DNA from: Lunularia cruciata
Lineage: Eukaryota; Streptophyta; Marchantiopsida; Lunulariales; Lunulariaceae
DNA: 64,000 nt
Direction: 5' to 3'
Assembly (NCBI GenBank): GCA_948567375.1
Contig: OX419755.1
Coordinates: 49,308,291-49,372,290 of the forward strand
The notes under the pieces are model-generated. The model was not told the DNA's origin and made no database searches. It saw only the letters and a list, made by a program, of their open reading frames with translations. The translations under genes and the position numbers were made by a program. How positions within the stretch are numbered: position 1 is the first letter of the stretch; every line of letters starts with the position of its first letter. This document shows positions 42,516 to 55,800 of this stretch, piece after piece.

Positions 42516-44461
42516 CGTTTACTCTTGCTTGGTATACAAGCTTATCCAGGTGAGGATAAGCACATGTATCCAGCACTAAAGGCAAGCGTACGCATCCGTA
42601 ATCCATGAGTTAATCCTAACTGCGAACACAAGCAGATACCGTAAGGTGGTTGCTTTAACTTACTAATCCAAATTAGCACGACAGGTGTCCCTTGCTGTAA
42701 GTGCCAGCTTCAAAACTATTTCCAGAAGACAAGGCCCGTGAAATAAGCCATTGCCTTGAGTACTTAATTAAAGCATTGGTCAATCCAGAATTGAAATCGA
42801 GAAGTCAGCGATGAGCTTTTGTGTTCTTGTCGTTATAAGTTGCACCAATTCTTCTTACATGAACTACCATAGGCCATATCCAAACTGCTTGGGCTTGTAG
42901 ACGTTCATCATTGTCTGTCCAAGCATGTAGCTCACAAACATGGACTTCTTCGACTTAGGATGAATAGATATGACTGGAGAAGAGGCAAAAGAATATACAT
43001 ACACGTATACCCAAACATCACCAGAAGCAGAAAGGGATAGATCCATTCGAAACTTTATTAGCAGCAAATTAATATGTTTTATTCACAATAAAAGATTGAC
43101 TTGGTATTCCTCATTTCCAAGAAAATCTGGAAAGAAGTTCAATGTCTGCTGTGGAGGGACTAAAACTCTCGCGGATCAAAGGGGCCAATCTTAAGCTATG
43201 GACTCTGTGTTGGCTATAGTAGGGAAGCTCCTTGATCCTCCGCGGCCCCCACCGCCCAGTAATGATTCAAATGACCTTTCAAGGTTGTTCTTCTGACCCT
43301 CTCCCTCTTCCGACTCGTGGGGGATAAGGAAGACGGGATCGAAGCACGTCTGAGAAACGAATATTGTCTAGGACGACCGATGGAAGTCATGGTGGGTGAG
43401 GTGAAGGAAATATTGAGATATTATGTGAGGTGAAGGGCACCATTCACAGGTGTATCTGCGTCTCCTTCGCCGGGCTTTGATCAACAGATTAAAGATACTC
43501 GAACATCCCGGAGGGATGACGGGCGGGCCTGCTCCTGTGGAACGGGCCCGGTGGCTCTTGTCGGTTCGATTTTTCACTGTACTTCGCTAGAGGACACGTG
43601 TGGGGACCTAAAATCAACAGTCAGATCCGTTATTGGCTTTGCATCCTCGTCTAGTTATTCAGTCACTCGTGCATGTCCACCTTCCTTATAACTTATAACC
43701 AACCATTCTTTCAATTTACGGCACTTTAGTATTGAACTTCATGTGGGTGGGTACGAGGGATGTTGCGATGCACTTTTTAAACAAAGGACCAGTACCACGC
43801 ACTCGAGACTCCATCAAAATTGATCGTTATGAAGCCTTAATTTGTCCCGACATTCCACATCCGATGGTGGCTGGGGATACGAATGGATAGATGGAAGGAG
43901 AAAATAAAACTGCTTTATCTCTCATGCTACTCCCGCCTAGTGGGAGGTAGAAAATGTTTTCGGTACACTGTATGTGAAGTCTTTAGGGACAGCGGAACAT
44001 AAAATCCAGTAGGACTCTAAAACCTTAGAAACCCAAGCCATATGTGTTTGTACCATATGTGGAAGATTGTCTACGATGTATAGGAGTCGAGAAGCAAAGC
44101 TTGGAAATACGTTTTACAGTAAAGTCAAAATCTTGGAAGAGTTTTCTTTCTTTTATTTCAATTATTTTTCTTACTTTTCTATCAATTGTGACCACCATCT
44201 CCGAATCATAGTGCAAGCATCTTATTTTCGTCGAGAAAAGAGGACTTGAATGACACACATCAGTATTGAAATCAGAACTTGTACAAACTTGCTCAAGGAG
44301 CCTTTACGTATCTCTCAATTCCGATAACACAGTATTCGGTCACTACCACATATGTTCGCTGTAAACTACCGTATGTCTTTTTCTAATATTTTGTGCAGGT
44401 TTGTTACAGTCACTAAACCTGCTAAACACCTGTTGCCTGCCTGCAAGATTGTAAGTTACAT
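42516..44461. other. Unassigned DNA
   Basis: No gene recognised. A GC-rich patch at 43440-43570 (GCGGGCCTGCTCC, GGAACGGGCCCGG) stands out from its AT-rich surroundings but matches no RNA gene I know. Confidence 0.35.
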
Positions 44462-44552
44462 TATGGGGAAGAGGCTCCACATAGAACACAAGGATGGGAA
44501 GGCCCATCAAGCCCCACAAGGGAGAGACAAAAAATATAGAAGGGGGCTAGGC
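44462..44552 (+). repeat. Short dispersed repeat, copy 4
   Basis: Core AAGGATGGGAAGGCCCATC followed by CACAAGGGAGAGACAAAAAA and GGGGGCTAGG. It lies just beyond the 3' end of LINE relic 2. Confidence 0.6.
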
Positions 44553-44639
44553 ACCAATAGCATTGATATGAGAAATCTGCCCTATCACACCTAAGATGTC
44601 GGATCTATGCAAGGGGTAAGGTCTATAAACAACGGGAGT

Positions 44640-46108
44640 ACCTGAAGAAGCATCACTTAGAGTGGTTGCTCTCCTATGCTCTCCGTAGAGCAATGGACAC
44701 ATGCTGTCTAAATTATATTAGCAAATATAATAAAGAGAGTGGTACCTCTGGCATCTAATATGATAAGCTCTTGTGTATTCCTTGAAAATATGTCAAATGC
44801 CATGTCCATAGCTCCATATAACTCCAAGGCTAGAGGAAGAAAGAGGTGACCTTGTTGCATACCCATATATTTGGAGACCTTGCGTGCTACAGCTCTGCTC
44901 ACCGCCCATCCAAGAGGATGAGTAATCACTCCTTCCAAATCTGCATCACGCATAGGGTCTATAACCACAACATCTGCCATTGTCACCTGATCATCTCAAA
45001 CCAAGTATAAGTCTGCTCTAACACATGTCGTTTGCAAAGAATGTGAACGCTCTCTCCAAGCAAGGTATTCACTCTCTCGTGCCATAGCAAACACTATCCC
45101 TATCGGGATCATGGGTAGCTATCCTTGTCCTCGTAAGGACACCGTGTCATACGGACCACTGCTACATCTAGTGTAGAGCAACACTCACAAGTGAGTAACA
45201 AAGATGCAAATAGGTGGACCAAACTTAGGTGAGACCTCATCATTATAGAGAAAGTGGCTAGTGCAAGTCTGAATGTCATAATGTAGGGTCAAGCTAGGAT
45301 CCAAGATCCTGCACCCTTGCCGGAGCAAGAGCAAAGACGTGCTCTAGTGGCCCAAGGGATGGATGAGTCAATTACGAGAGAATGTAGCATATGTTGACAT
45401 TGCACTCCATCAAGGAAGACTGCAAATCTCTAGTCCAATCTAATGGTAGTGAAGCAAAGGATGGGAGGTCCTCCCATGCCTGTGGAGATGGCCCATCTCT
45501 TGTCTGCCACAATAACACTTGGAGAGAAAAGGATCCCTCTTTCACCTTGGTTACATAAGTCTCCAAAACAAGCCTATCAACAACCTCAAAATGGGATGAA
45601 AGTAGGGGTGCCAAGAGAGCCCAACTAGCCAAAATGCTATGGGTTCCATCTCCTCCATAGATAATAGGCCTACCCCTTTGCATGAGATCAATAGAGATCT
45701 CTGTCTACATGCCAAATCCCCCATCATACATTCAAAAGTCCTTGGTCCAATAATATTACCAAAGACTCCTATAATCCTCCTATCAAAAGCTCTCAAACAT
45801 GATAGGAAAGTCAAGGAAGACGGAACCGTGCAAAGAAGATAAGTTGGTCAACGAGCATAACTAAAGGAGAGTATACCAAATGCCACATCCAAATCTCCTA
45901 GTAGAGGAAGGTCATCCACATGGAGAATATTCTTTGCAAGTGCAACGTCCAAGAAGCATGTGACAAAATCCTTGATCCTATGGGCACTCCAAGTATATGT
46001 AGTCCATCTATAGATGTGACACACCCCTCTAAAAGCTCAAGGTGGGGAGGGATACCTAAAGGGGACCATATTATGCACTTTGATACCTTGACTGTCAAGC
46101 CTACAAGA
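44640..46108 (-). pseudogene. LINE relic 2, C-terminal part
   Basis: Minus strand, read from 46108 down. LTVKVSKCIIWSPLGIPP and ILGVPIGS (46098-45960) are the block after the catalytic site of this plant LINE type (K-C-x-WSP...LGVP-GS). VDDLPLLGDLDVAFGILS follows near 45900-45850, then FERMMG-like and MEPIAFWLVGLSW (45640-45600). Near 44990-44710 come MADVVVIDP, HLFLPLALELYG and, after a stop, RQHVSIALRRA, the usual tail of the ORF. Many stops. The N-terminal part lies at 57030-57620; element B inserted between the two. Confidence 0.85.
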
Positions 46109-47370
46109 TGTCATTTGTAGCATCATAACTAGATTGCTCGGATTCTAGAGTAGTAGTGTTGGTAGTTGTAATACTCCGAGGATAGGAGACCTGAAGAGAA
46201 ACACACCATGCGAAACACACACTTTCACACTCAAACTCTAATGCCCCAAACGAGCACCTTCTCTTTATTATATAGGCAAAGCGGATCTCCTCCAATGAAG
46301 CTCCACCATAGGATTAGGTACATAGATAGGTGATATGTCAGTAAGCTCCACCCTTGGATTACTTACTTGGATGGGTGTCATGTTGGTCCTGGTCCTATCT
46401 GGTTGGTCAAACAAGCTTTGACCGGAGGGAATCTTTTAGGGAATCTTCCTGTAGGAATCTCAAAATCACGTGGGTGAGGTACCGTTAGAAAGCTCTCGAC
46501 GAGACAAAGTAGGGAGGTGGGTGAGGTACCATTGGAAAGCTCTCAATGAGACAAAGCAGGGAGGGAGGGAAGGCCAGCCTTTCTTCCGTTGGAGGTGGGT
46601 TGGGGGGTGATGTGCACATTTTCAAGGCCTAATTCATCTATTTCGGCCTCCAAAATTGCCTTCAAAGATTTCAAGTATATTTCGGTTCCAACTCTATTTG
46701 TAGAAGTCCCCTTTGGTGATACCTCTTTCTGATCTATTCAGTCCATCCTGTGTAACATCCTTCCAAATGTTACCAACCCAATTTTGACCTTCAAATCATA
46801 TGTCTAGCTATTGATTCTAAGGTTTTCAAATCTATTTTGGTTTTCTACACTATTAGTAGAAGTACCCATTTGGTGATACTTCTATCTAATCTATTTTGAC
46901 CATCATGTATAACATCATTCTAGATGTTACCAAACCAAATTTCACATCTAGATCATATGGCTAGCTCTTGGTATTACAGTAGTCAAGAGTATTTTGGTAG
47001 TTACACATAGACTACTTGTTGACGGTCAGATTTTGTGTTTGGAGTACTAACTACATGGTGGTGCCCACCATCACTTAGTACCATTTGCACCATTGGGTGT
47101 GCCATCAATGGGACCGTTAGGATTTGAGACCTAGCTCGAGTCGAGGGGGTATACTTTCAAAGTGCAGTTCCATAGAGCTCACTTCTTCAATGTTGAGCTT
47201 TTGAGTTTTGGCTATAGTGGATGGAGACCGGTGAGCGTCACTTGGATTCTCTTAGCTAGAGTGGGTGTGGCTTTATTGTAATCAATGTCTAGTTGTTAGT
47301 AAATTATAGAGTGACAGATCAAATATTGATCTAATTGAGTGTGATTCAAGTTGTGTAAATGAATTGATTA
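46109..47370 (+). repeat. Element B repeat Y, 5' copy, interrupted
   Basis: 46109-46166 and 46979-47370, split by a solo LTR. It ends at GAATTGATTA, where the leader begins, and like element A it lacks the X segment at this end. Confidence 0.85.
46167..46978 (+). mobile_element. Solo LTR of an unidentified LTR family
   Basis: 812 bp, TGTAATAC to GTATTACA (8-bp perfect terminal inverted repeat), flanked by the perfect 5-bp duplication GTAGT (46162-46166 and 46979-46983). The uninterrupted sequence is seen at 56525-56560. Inside are a perfect-spacing 47-bp tandem duplication (46470-46563, AGAAAGCTCTC and GAGACAAAG) and a diverged duplication of about 150 bp (46675-46826 and 46829-46970, GTAGAAGT and TTGGTGATAC). 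No coding part. The orientation cannot be fixed, so the strand is nominal. Confidence 0.85.
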
Positions 47371-48610
47371 CATTAGAGAAATGAGGTCAAGGAGAAATTG
47401 GGTGCAAGAACTAAGACTATTGGTGGTATCTCCAAGACTTGCTGATCATTGGTAGCTCAATTGGAGTTTTGATTTTCCCTAATGTGCAAAAGCTTGTTCA
47501 ATTGATGCAAATTTCATAGTCAAATAGATGGTGTGTGGAAGCACTGGCCAAATTTTGAGCAAAGAGAAGCATTTTCAAGTAGTAGATGTGATTTTGAGCT
47601 TAGGAAGTGAAAGCATGATCAATTTTGTGTGAGTTGAGCTTAAAAAGTGAAATTGAAGGTGGAGTTGGGACCCATTTCCGTGAATTTGTGATCTGGAGAA
47701 ACCCATCATTTCAATTTGGCTTGAGTGGAGAGTTAGAGTATTTGGCGGTCAACCTAATTTACAAATTTATGTCAAATTTAGAGGCTTCAAGGCATAGGAT
47801 TGTGGGCTATGAAAGCCTAGAAGGGCAAGCAAGCTAGCTTGTTGGCGTGAAGCTAGCTAGTTTAAAGTAGATTTTGGTCATTATTTGGCAAAATTTGCTC
47901 ACACTACTAGATTGTGCACAATAAGGTTTGACTCCTAGATCTCTAGTTCCTAGACTTGTGCCCTAGCCAATTGGTCCACACTCACTTGTTGTCCTAGTGA
48001 TTGTTCCATTTCTATCTATACAATTGTAGCTTTGGCTAGGAGAGACAATTTGATCACATTCTTGGCAATCCTAGTAGCTCAGGAAGTAGATAACTCATAT
48101 TATGTCAAATCCAAAATGGTAGCAAAATTAATCTAGTGTTCACTTATGAGATGAAGGATTTTCATTTAGATTTCTTGTGATTAGACCCCTTCCATTCTTT
48201 GCTTCTTGTTTGTGCACCATGTTTATGTGAGGTGCCTTGACTTTAGAGCGTTGGTGCTCTGGTGTGCTCTTGGTAGTGATGCTAGAGTGATGACCACTCA
48301 TACTACCTATGTTTTTCTTCGATGAGGTAGGAAGTGATGACTTGCAAACCGTGAGAGTGCGTGTTATGATAGCAGGTTATAGGTTGTCCTTTCTCTTAGT
48401 GTAGTTGTTGTAGTTAGAGCTACATTAGTTGGTGATGTTTAGTCAGTGGTGTTAGCACTTGGTGGTCATTTTTGGTGGGTACTTGCGGTGGTTCTGGTTG
48501 CGGGTTGCAACTTCTGGTTACTTTGCCATGATAGAGTTCTTTGGGAATTCTAGAGGAGATAGCATTGCAATATGCAGTGGGTTTACCAGAGTGGCACTCG
48601 ATATCGGCCA
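47371..48610 (+). other. Element B leader
   Basis: Aligns along its length with 19784-21300 of element A, with a somewhat shorter GGC-rich part. The candidate primer-binding site has decayed to CTCGATATCGGC near 48597. Confidence 0.65.
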
Positions 48611-48699
48611 TGTATTTGATGTCCTAGTGAGGGAGGAGATTGACTTTAAGTTGGAGTTTGACATAAGAGTTGATTCAGTTGAGAGTGCACTTGGTATGT

Positions 48700-49790
48700 A
48701 CGCATTCTTGTTGTGGGACATGGACTAGATTTACGGAGCCTCCAAAGGTCCTAGGTGTTACTATGGTATGATAAATACCATTGAGTTAGATGGCTTCATA
48801 TAGGAGTTTGATAATTGGTGTGATTTGTTGTAGATGCAAAACCTGACTTTTTTCATACCCTTCATGGCATGGAAGGAGTTATTTCAGCACTTGGAGGGTC
48901 TATTGATGGACAAATACCATGAGTTCAAGAGAGCTCACTTGGAAGAGATTGAGCTATGGAGACAATATTGGTCTTTGAATTATATCTCCATTACTTCAAG
49001 TTTGGTTTCTAGGGGTAGATCTGTAGTACCCATGACTTCTATCTCTAGTAGCATTGGTGGATCTCTTGGAGATGGTGCTACTACAAGTGGTGGTTTAGTA
49101 TCGGGGTTTAATCCCATGATGGAGTTCTTCCAATGTTTGAGGTAGAACTACTAATAGTGCGGATTGACAAGTTGAGGGGCTATAGGAGTTTTAGTGGAAG
49201 GCTTGAGAGAGCCTATGCAAGGCATACACTCGTATGAGATGGCTGATCAACTTTACTTAGAGAATTGCTGAGGCCCAGGTAGTCCAATTTTGGTATGGGA
49301 TCCTCAATAGGGAGTTGCAATGTAGAGTCCATGATGCTACGTTGTTATAGGTTAATTTGGCTACTTTGGTAGTGGTCTTTGGTTTGGTTGAGCGTATTGA
49401 GATTAACATAGTAGAGGAGAGAGCGGTGACATCTGGATTTGGTAGGGAGACCTCATCCACAATTGTTACTTCTTTTAGAGTGCAATAGAGTGCACCATGC
49501 CATGTTGGTTTTTGAGGATAGGGTGGACAACCTAGATCCTATACAGTGAGTGGAGAGCCTAGTGTAGCCAGACCCTTACCTTCATTTTTAGGTCAACAGC
49601 TACTAGTGAGTGGTAGTGTTGCTTGTTGGACTTGTGGTGGACCTCACCATAGGAGAGAGTGCACTTAAGGTTGCAGACCTAATACCTCTGGTGCATCACA
49701 ACTAGCACAAAGATAGTGTGAGCATTGCCATAGATTTGGTCACACTAGTGATTGATGCTTTGACTTACACCCAAAATTACAGAGTGGCAG
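48700..49790 (+). pseudogene. Element B gag with two zinc knuckles
   Basis: Open from 48834 to 49145 (MDKYHEFKRAHLEEIELW), then broken. The knuckles are CWTCGGPHHRREC at 49624-49662 and CEHCHRFGHTSD-C at 49717-49758, the second with an in-frame TGA before its last Cys. The gene is continuous here at the site where element D sits in A. Confidence 0.8.
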
Positions 49791-50539
49791 TGCTACTATG
49801 GCACGTGATAGAGGAGCCCTAGGTCATGGAAGTCAAGGTGGTAGAGATGGTGATAAAAGATTACAACTAGTAGGGGTGCAGTACCTACCCTTACTTTTGA
49901 TATAGCCATGGCTACTCACATTGAGCAGTTGGAGTAAAGATTGGCTAGCATGGTCATAGCTTAGAGGAGATCAGATTTGGGTGTTGAGGCTTCCACATCA
50001 AATGTAGATGATAGAGACATCTTAGACTTCATGTGCGGAGCAACACAAGTGGATGCATTTGTTGCAATGACTAGGAGTGCAATACATGCTCCAAAGCCTA
50101 CAGTAGCATCAGTAGAGTTAGACCCATAGAGAGGAGAGGCTGGTAGATAGGTTAGACTTCCCTAATTTTTTACATTCTCTAAGGCACTATAGACAACATC
50201 CATGGCTCCTAGATGTCATAGTGCATGTGTGGTAGGTAGTGATATGGTGCATGATGGACTACCTACTAGTCAATCACCTGCTACTACACAGATTAAGCCT
50301 AGCACGATTTTGGGAGCAACTCAACTGATTATGTGCTTTCAATTATTCTTAGCCACTAACATGTTTACATTGGGAGTTGACCTAACCATAGTGTTCCATT
50401 GGTTGCCAAGCTTTGTGAGAGTGGTGATGATGTGGTTCTTACTACTAGAGCAAAGGTGGTTGATAGTGGAGTTGACTTGGTTGAGTAGCATGGGATCTGC
50501 TCAATGACCAATGGTTTACAACAAGCAACAACGGCTAGA

Positions 50540-50840
50540 TTGGAGGAGTTACCAACTAGACTAGCCTTTGAGCAAGGGCGGTTTACACTTGGATTTGTCT
50601 TATTGGATAACCAAAGGGGGATTTTTTGTTTGGTGGGACCTTTAGGGAAGGTCTATACACTATAGAGGGTCTTACTAGACTTTGGTGCACAACCTCTTAT
50701 GTTGAGGAAGGCTACAATTATCAATTTGGAGTTACGGAAGATTGATATGGAGAGGTGTCTATTTCAAATTCAAACAGCTCTAGGTGGTGGTTCTACACAA
50801 TACATCACATGTGGAGAGGTTGTTGTTTAGATTTAGCTTG
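50540..50840 (+). pseudogene. Element B protease domain
   Basis: LLDFGAQPLML (about 50670-50700) corresponds to the protease block of element A and again has Phe in the usual Ser/Thr place, so this was a family feature and not a random change. Confidence 0.65.
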
Positions 50841-51063
50841 GTCATCCAACTAGCTGCGTGGTGAGCACTCAAGCCATTGCGATTGTCGTTGAGTCATATG
50901 ATATGTTAGTTGAGAGAGCACTGTTGTACTCGATGGATTTTAATATTGACTATTGGGAGGAGACAACCTATTGTAGACTAGGTTGGAAATCAGGTGAGAG
51001 ACAAGTATGTTGCCTACTTGTATGCTTCAATAGTGGCAGTCTTGGCCCACCATAGTTTGGACC

Positions 51064-51255
51064 ATGGCGGCTTCAGTTTCAACTTTTAGTGGTTCTATTA
51101 CTTGGCATGGTGACTTATTGGAGGGGAATGCCTATACAAAGGATACTCCAGTACCAAAGGAGATCACTCAAATTTGGAGTATGAGTGCAATTTTTCCATC
51201 CACCTTGGATGTTCCTTTGTGGAGTGAAGAGGAGGCATTGCAACATGCAGATTAG
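51064..51255 (+). pseudogene. Element B segment between protease and methyltransferase
   Basis: Open frame matching 32279-32476 of element A (PSTLDVPLWSEEEALQ). Function unknown. Confidence 0.55.
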
Positions 51256-51339
51256 TTGGTGCAACAGGCTTGGAGTGGAGCCTTTGTATCACTAGGTGAC
51301 CAATATGCGGATGAGCATCCAAAGTTGATTACCTTGAAC

Positions 51340-52310
51340 CCTTTAGATACCTCACTCATTGCTTGGCAATATCCAATAAAGGGAGTATGTTTATTAGAGT
51401 TGTTTGGTGGGATTAGCTATAGTATTACATGGGAGAATACAAGTACAAATGTACTTGTATGTGGAGAGAGATGAGACTGCAAAGCAAGTCTCTTTACATC
51501 ATGTGGTACACTTGGCCTATTGATATCTTGAGTTATTACCAATGTCAATAGTCAAGGGTTACCACAAGATCTTTTCAATAGACATTTTGTTGTTGGGGAT
51601 GCAAGATTTGGAGAGATATTGTCCCATTCATTTGGTGATTTTTGGATGTCAAGAACATACACATGTTGGCTAAGTTTTGGGTCTTCAAGATCCTTGTTCT
51701 GATGTGTTTTGGGAGATGTTACAGATATTATGATATCTCTAGGTTCATCATTATGTTTCTCCAGCTTACATTTTAGAGAACAGCTCTTTTATTGGTGATT
51801 CTAGCACATGGGTAGTGGTGAGTACACACTTAGGTCCATTCTTGGATGGGACATACCTTGTTGTTGGATGCAGCTAGAGTGGGATCACGGGCTCATCATC
51901 TTCATCTTTGGTGGCAAACCTCTTACCTAGAGAGGTTTTATAGTGTGCTTATAATGGGATTCAATGACTAAGGTTACATCATTGTTGATGATATATTGGA
52001 TGTTGGAAGTTAGTCTCAGATGGTGGTAGTGGCTGATAGGTCATCTATGGTAGTGTTGAACCTAGTTGGACAGCCTAGAGTCACTTTTCACACACTTATG
52101 AGTTTCCTAAACTCTCATACTTTTTGAGAGGGAGATCTTGGATTGGTTTGGGACTCCTAGTTACAATAGTTGGTGGAGCCCAATGCCAATGAGAGAGAGT
52201 GGGCAATGGGTTTTTACATTGGTATTATTGTTGTTCCAATAGTGTTAGAGGCATCTAGGCATAGGGTGTTAGGTCAGGCCATGGACCTAAACTTTTTGAC
52301 CTAGATTGTG
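51340..52310 (+). pseudogene. C5-cytosine DNA methyltransferase domain in element B
   Basis: Independent copy of the domain seen in element A. Motif I, LLELFGG, is at 51391-51411. Motif IV survives as GCQEH near 51643, with Gln after the catalytic Cys but a 6-bp loss of the preceding Trp-Pro. Motif VI, YILENS, is at 51767-51784. A motif VIII-like GSRAH lies near 51885. Motif X is uninterrupted as LGQAMDLN at 52271-52294. Where A and B differ, one or the other usually carries the canonical residue, so their common ancestor had a complete enzyme motif set. The copy has stops and frameshifts and is dead. Confidence 0.83.
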
Positions 52311-52686
52311 AGCCTTGGCTTGGCAAAGCAATGTAAGATGCGTTTGATAGGCATCACCACTCTGACACTTGTGAGTCTTGTGCCTATCAAGATGATTCAG
52401 GCACATGTTTGGAGGGATGGACCAAGTAGACATGGTATTCTTGGGACACAACCAATGGCTACTAGGGAGAGTGGTCTACTTGGAGTCCATCCAGGTGAGC
52501 GTGAGCTACTTGGATTACACCCTTGGTCTACTTGGGATGTAGCGAGAGGATGTATGGAGCTTGCAGCCAGATTAGAGGGAGTTTTAACATTGAGGTTGGG
52601 ATCTGAAGTGCTTGGAGGCTCTCCCAAGGGCCTAGTTTAGCAGCCAATTTGCACATCTTCCACTCCTATGATAGTTACAAAGGATA

Positions 52687-53049
52687 TGTAAAAGACCAAG
52701 ACCAAGGAGAGAAATAAGAGAATGGAAACTCACATTGGGACACTTGAATGTGGGAAAACTTTGAATGGTTATCATGAGTTTTGGCTTTGGTATTTATAGG
52801 TAGCATACAAGGCTCTTGAGAAGCTCCTCAAGAAGCTTCCTTGAGCCGCTTTCTTAGAGTGCAAGCCAAGTTAACCAAGAAGCTTCTCAAGAAGCTTTTT
52901 AGAAGCCGCCTACTTGGGGTGCAAGTTAAGTTAGTTGGGAAGCTTCCCAAGAAGTTTCCTAGATACTTTTTGAATATTCTGAGCTAACTAGGCTTATTCT
53001 CTACTTTTTTAGCCTTACTAACTACGTCACCAAAGTACATATTGTTACA
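52687..53049 (-). mobile_element. Solo LTR of the element C family
   Basis: 363 bp, minus orientation, flanked by GGATA (52682-52686) and AGATA (53050-53054), a 5-bp duplication with one change. Element A has the empty site at about 33902-33910. On the minus strand it carries TATAAATACC and several GAAGCTTC and TTCTTGAGAAG palindromes, as in the LTRs of element C. Confidence 0.9.
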
Positions 53050-53055
53050 AGATAC

Positions 53056-54480
53056 TTGGGAGCCAGATCTTGGACCCAAGCTTACAAGAGAGGAAAGATG
53101 GAAAGTTTGGAGGTTCTTGAGGAGCCACTAGTTGTTTTACATTCAATATGAAGGATTTGGGTGCTCTAAAAGGACTTGGAATTTGGATTGAGCCAACTAG
53201 CAATACACCAATGTTTTGACGTCCCTACAGATATAGTGACATGGAGTGAGCATTGATTCACAACCAGAGTAATGACCTTTCTGAGATTGGTTTGGTGGAG
53301 ATTTCATATGGAGAGTATGCATCAACTACAATAATGCCAACCAAGAAGGATATACATGGCAACTACACCAAAATGCAGATGTGTGGAGATTACCATCCTA
53401 TCAACTGACATACTAGGGCTTATTGGTATGACATGTCTACACTGGAGGAGATCTTTGATGCAATTGGGCATGCAAAGGTCTTCAATGCTTTGGATCTTCA
53501 AGAAAGATATCATCAATTGTCAATCAAGGAGGAGTATAAGTCCAAGATAACATTTTAGGCTATTGATCCTCACGACAAGGATGTGTTATATTAGTGGAGG
53601 TTCTTACCATTTGGGTTAAAGAATGCTCTTGTTGAGTCTTATAGAGTCATGAACAGGATCCTAGTTGGATTGGATTTTGCTTGTTGCTATATTGATGACA
53701 TTTTGGTCTATAGTACTATTGTGGAGGAGCATGAGAGACAATTGTTGGAGGTGTTTGAGAGGTTGAGATCTCATGGACTCAAATTACATCTTGGGAAGTG
53801 TAGGTTCTTCCATGAGCAAGTTGAGTATTTGGGTCACATTATCTACCCTAGAGGATTTGGTGTTCAGCAGACCAAGGTGGAGGTAATTGCACGTACTTCT
53901 TAGCCTTCAGATTTGAGCAAAGTATGAGCATTCCTTGGGTTGGAAAACTTCTATCATTGCTATGTTAGAGGATTTAGTGCCATTGCCAAGGCCTTGATGA
54001 AGCTGAATAAGCTTATACAAGAGTGTTGTTGGGGAGATGAGCAAGAGAGAGCTTTTGTAGAGCTCAAGGAAAGGTTGACATCTACTCCTATTTTGAGGAG
54101 ATCGATCAAAGGATGATCATTTCAGGTTCACACTGATTGGAGTATGTTAAGGCTTGGAGCAAAGCTCAACCAATATGATGATGAGTGTAAGGAGTTTGTG
54201 GTGGCCTATGCTAGTTGCTCCAACAATTCAACAGAGGCAAAGTATAGTTCATATGAGGAAGAGTGCTTGGCATTAGTATGGGTAGTAGTACATTTTTTAT
54301 GTTACCTATTTGGTATCCCCTTTACTCTCATCACTGATCATCAGCCATTGAAGTGGTTGATGGAGTCCAAAAAGCTTTCAAGGAAGCTTACACAATGGGC
54401 TCTGATTGTACATGAGTATGATTTCATGGTTATTCATGGACTTGGAGTGGTGAACAATGATGCAGATGGGTTTGAGTAGA
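53056..54480 (+). pseudogene. Element B reverse transcriptase and RNase H
   Basis: MQMCGDYHPIN (53376-53408), RFLPFGLKNAL (53599-53631), catalytic YIDDILVYS (53689-53715), EQVEYLGHIIYPRGFG, then RNase H with VHTDWSMLRLGAKL, YSSYEEECLALVW and LITDHQPLKWLMESKKLSRK in a frame open from 54144 to 54479. More of the RNase H frame is open here than in element A. Confidence 0.9.
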
Positions 54481-54549
54481 AACCTATGTCCCAACCAGCA
54501 AGATCAGACTGGAGCACATTGGCATGGTGAGACAAACAAGGAGATGATG

Positions 54550-55800
54550 CTAATTAGCTCGCATTTTCCTTTCTTTGTATATTTTTTTGAGGCTTTGGTG
54601 GTATCTCTCTCAACCTATAAAGGAGGAGTTATTGAGGTCATAGATCTAAAGAATGGAGATAGTGGTACAATTCAGCAAGGCATTCATGATGATGTCTTAA
54701 TGATGGATTATCTTCACATTGGTGTTGTGGGTGGCACAATTGGGGCAAAGGAGAGAGACCATGTCCTTCAACGAGCTAGATGGTTCAGATTAGAAAGCAG
54801 ACACCTTCTTCATGTATGGGAAGAAAGTAGAGTGAGAGTAGTACCACTTCCACCTTAGAGACCATAGTTGGGTTGTCATGCTAATGATGAGCTAGGACAT
54901 TTTGGAGTAAATCATACATATAGTTTACTCTAGAGTCATTATTTGTGGCACAATATGTAGACCAATGTACATCAATTTGTTGCAAGATGTGTGCTTTGTG
55001 ACCAAGTTAGAGCATCATTTAATGCTCTTACACCATAGTTACACCCATTACCTATCATAAGATTAGGGTATCGTTGATTGTGAGACACCATCAATATATT
55101 TTGGTGATGGTGGAGCACTTTTCCAAGTGGATTGAGTTGGTGACACTTCTTGACAAGTCTAGTGAAGGGACGGCTTACTTGTTCTTGGATCAGGTCCTTA
55201 GTCATTTTGGTGCACAAATTAAGGTTTTGATTCATTAGAGTATAGGGTTCTTAGGGAAGTTTCAGGTCTTGTGTGACAAATCTTTGATTGTTCATCATAT
55301 TAGCTCTTGAGATCGCTCTGAGGTAGATGGCTTAGTCGAGAGAGTGGTTCAAATAGTGACGAGAGGATTACAAAAGTATGGTTTGCAGAGAGGCCACTTG
55401 GGAGATTGGGATCTCCAGTTACTTTGGTTGGCCATGGGCTATCAGTTCAGTTGGCAAGCCTCCTTAGTATCCTTCCCTCCTTACTTTCTACTCTTTGGAT
55501 GAGATCCAAATTTACATGCAACCATTTGTCAAGATGTTACTATAGTGTTGGACTTGGATGAGTCAGATGTATGGATGAGTGCATGTTCTCAATGGGTAGA
55601 GATCTTTTGGAGAGTGATGCCGATGGCCTTTGAGAACTTAGAGATTGCTCAACCTAGGGATACCTTATGCTATGCTACCATTCGAGGAGGAGTTTATATA
55701 CCCTTGATCCATCAATTTCATCCAGGTGACTTTATATATCTATAGCATATAGCACCAATGACACTTGATGTTTCTACAAGCCGCACTATCTTGAGAGTGC
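54550..55800 (+). pseudogene. Element B DDE integrase
   Basis: Relics of the HHCC finger at 54880-55010, the core with HYQYILVMVEHFSKWIELV-like sequence (55090-55140), DGLVERVVQ (55326-55352) and the region after the Glu (LGDWDLQL, about 55400). The stretch around the first catalytic Asp is partly deleted (near 55065-55080). Confidence 0.8.

Noticed and set aside
43440-43570. GC-rich patch as an rRNA or structural RNA fragment
   Set aside because: I could not match it to rRNA, tRNA or spliceosomal RNA landmarks.
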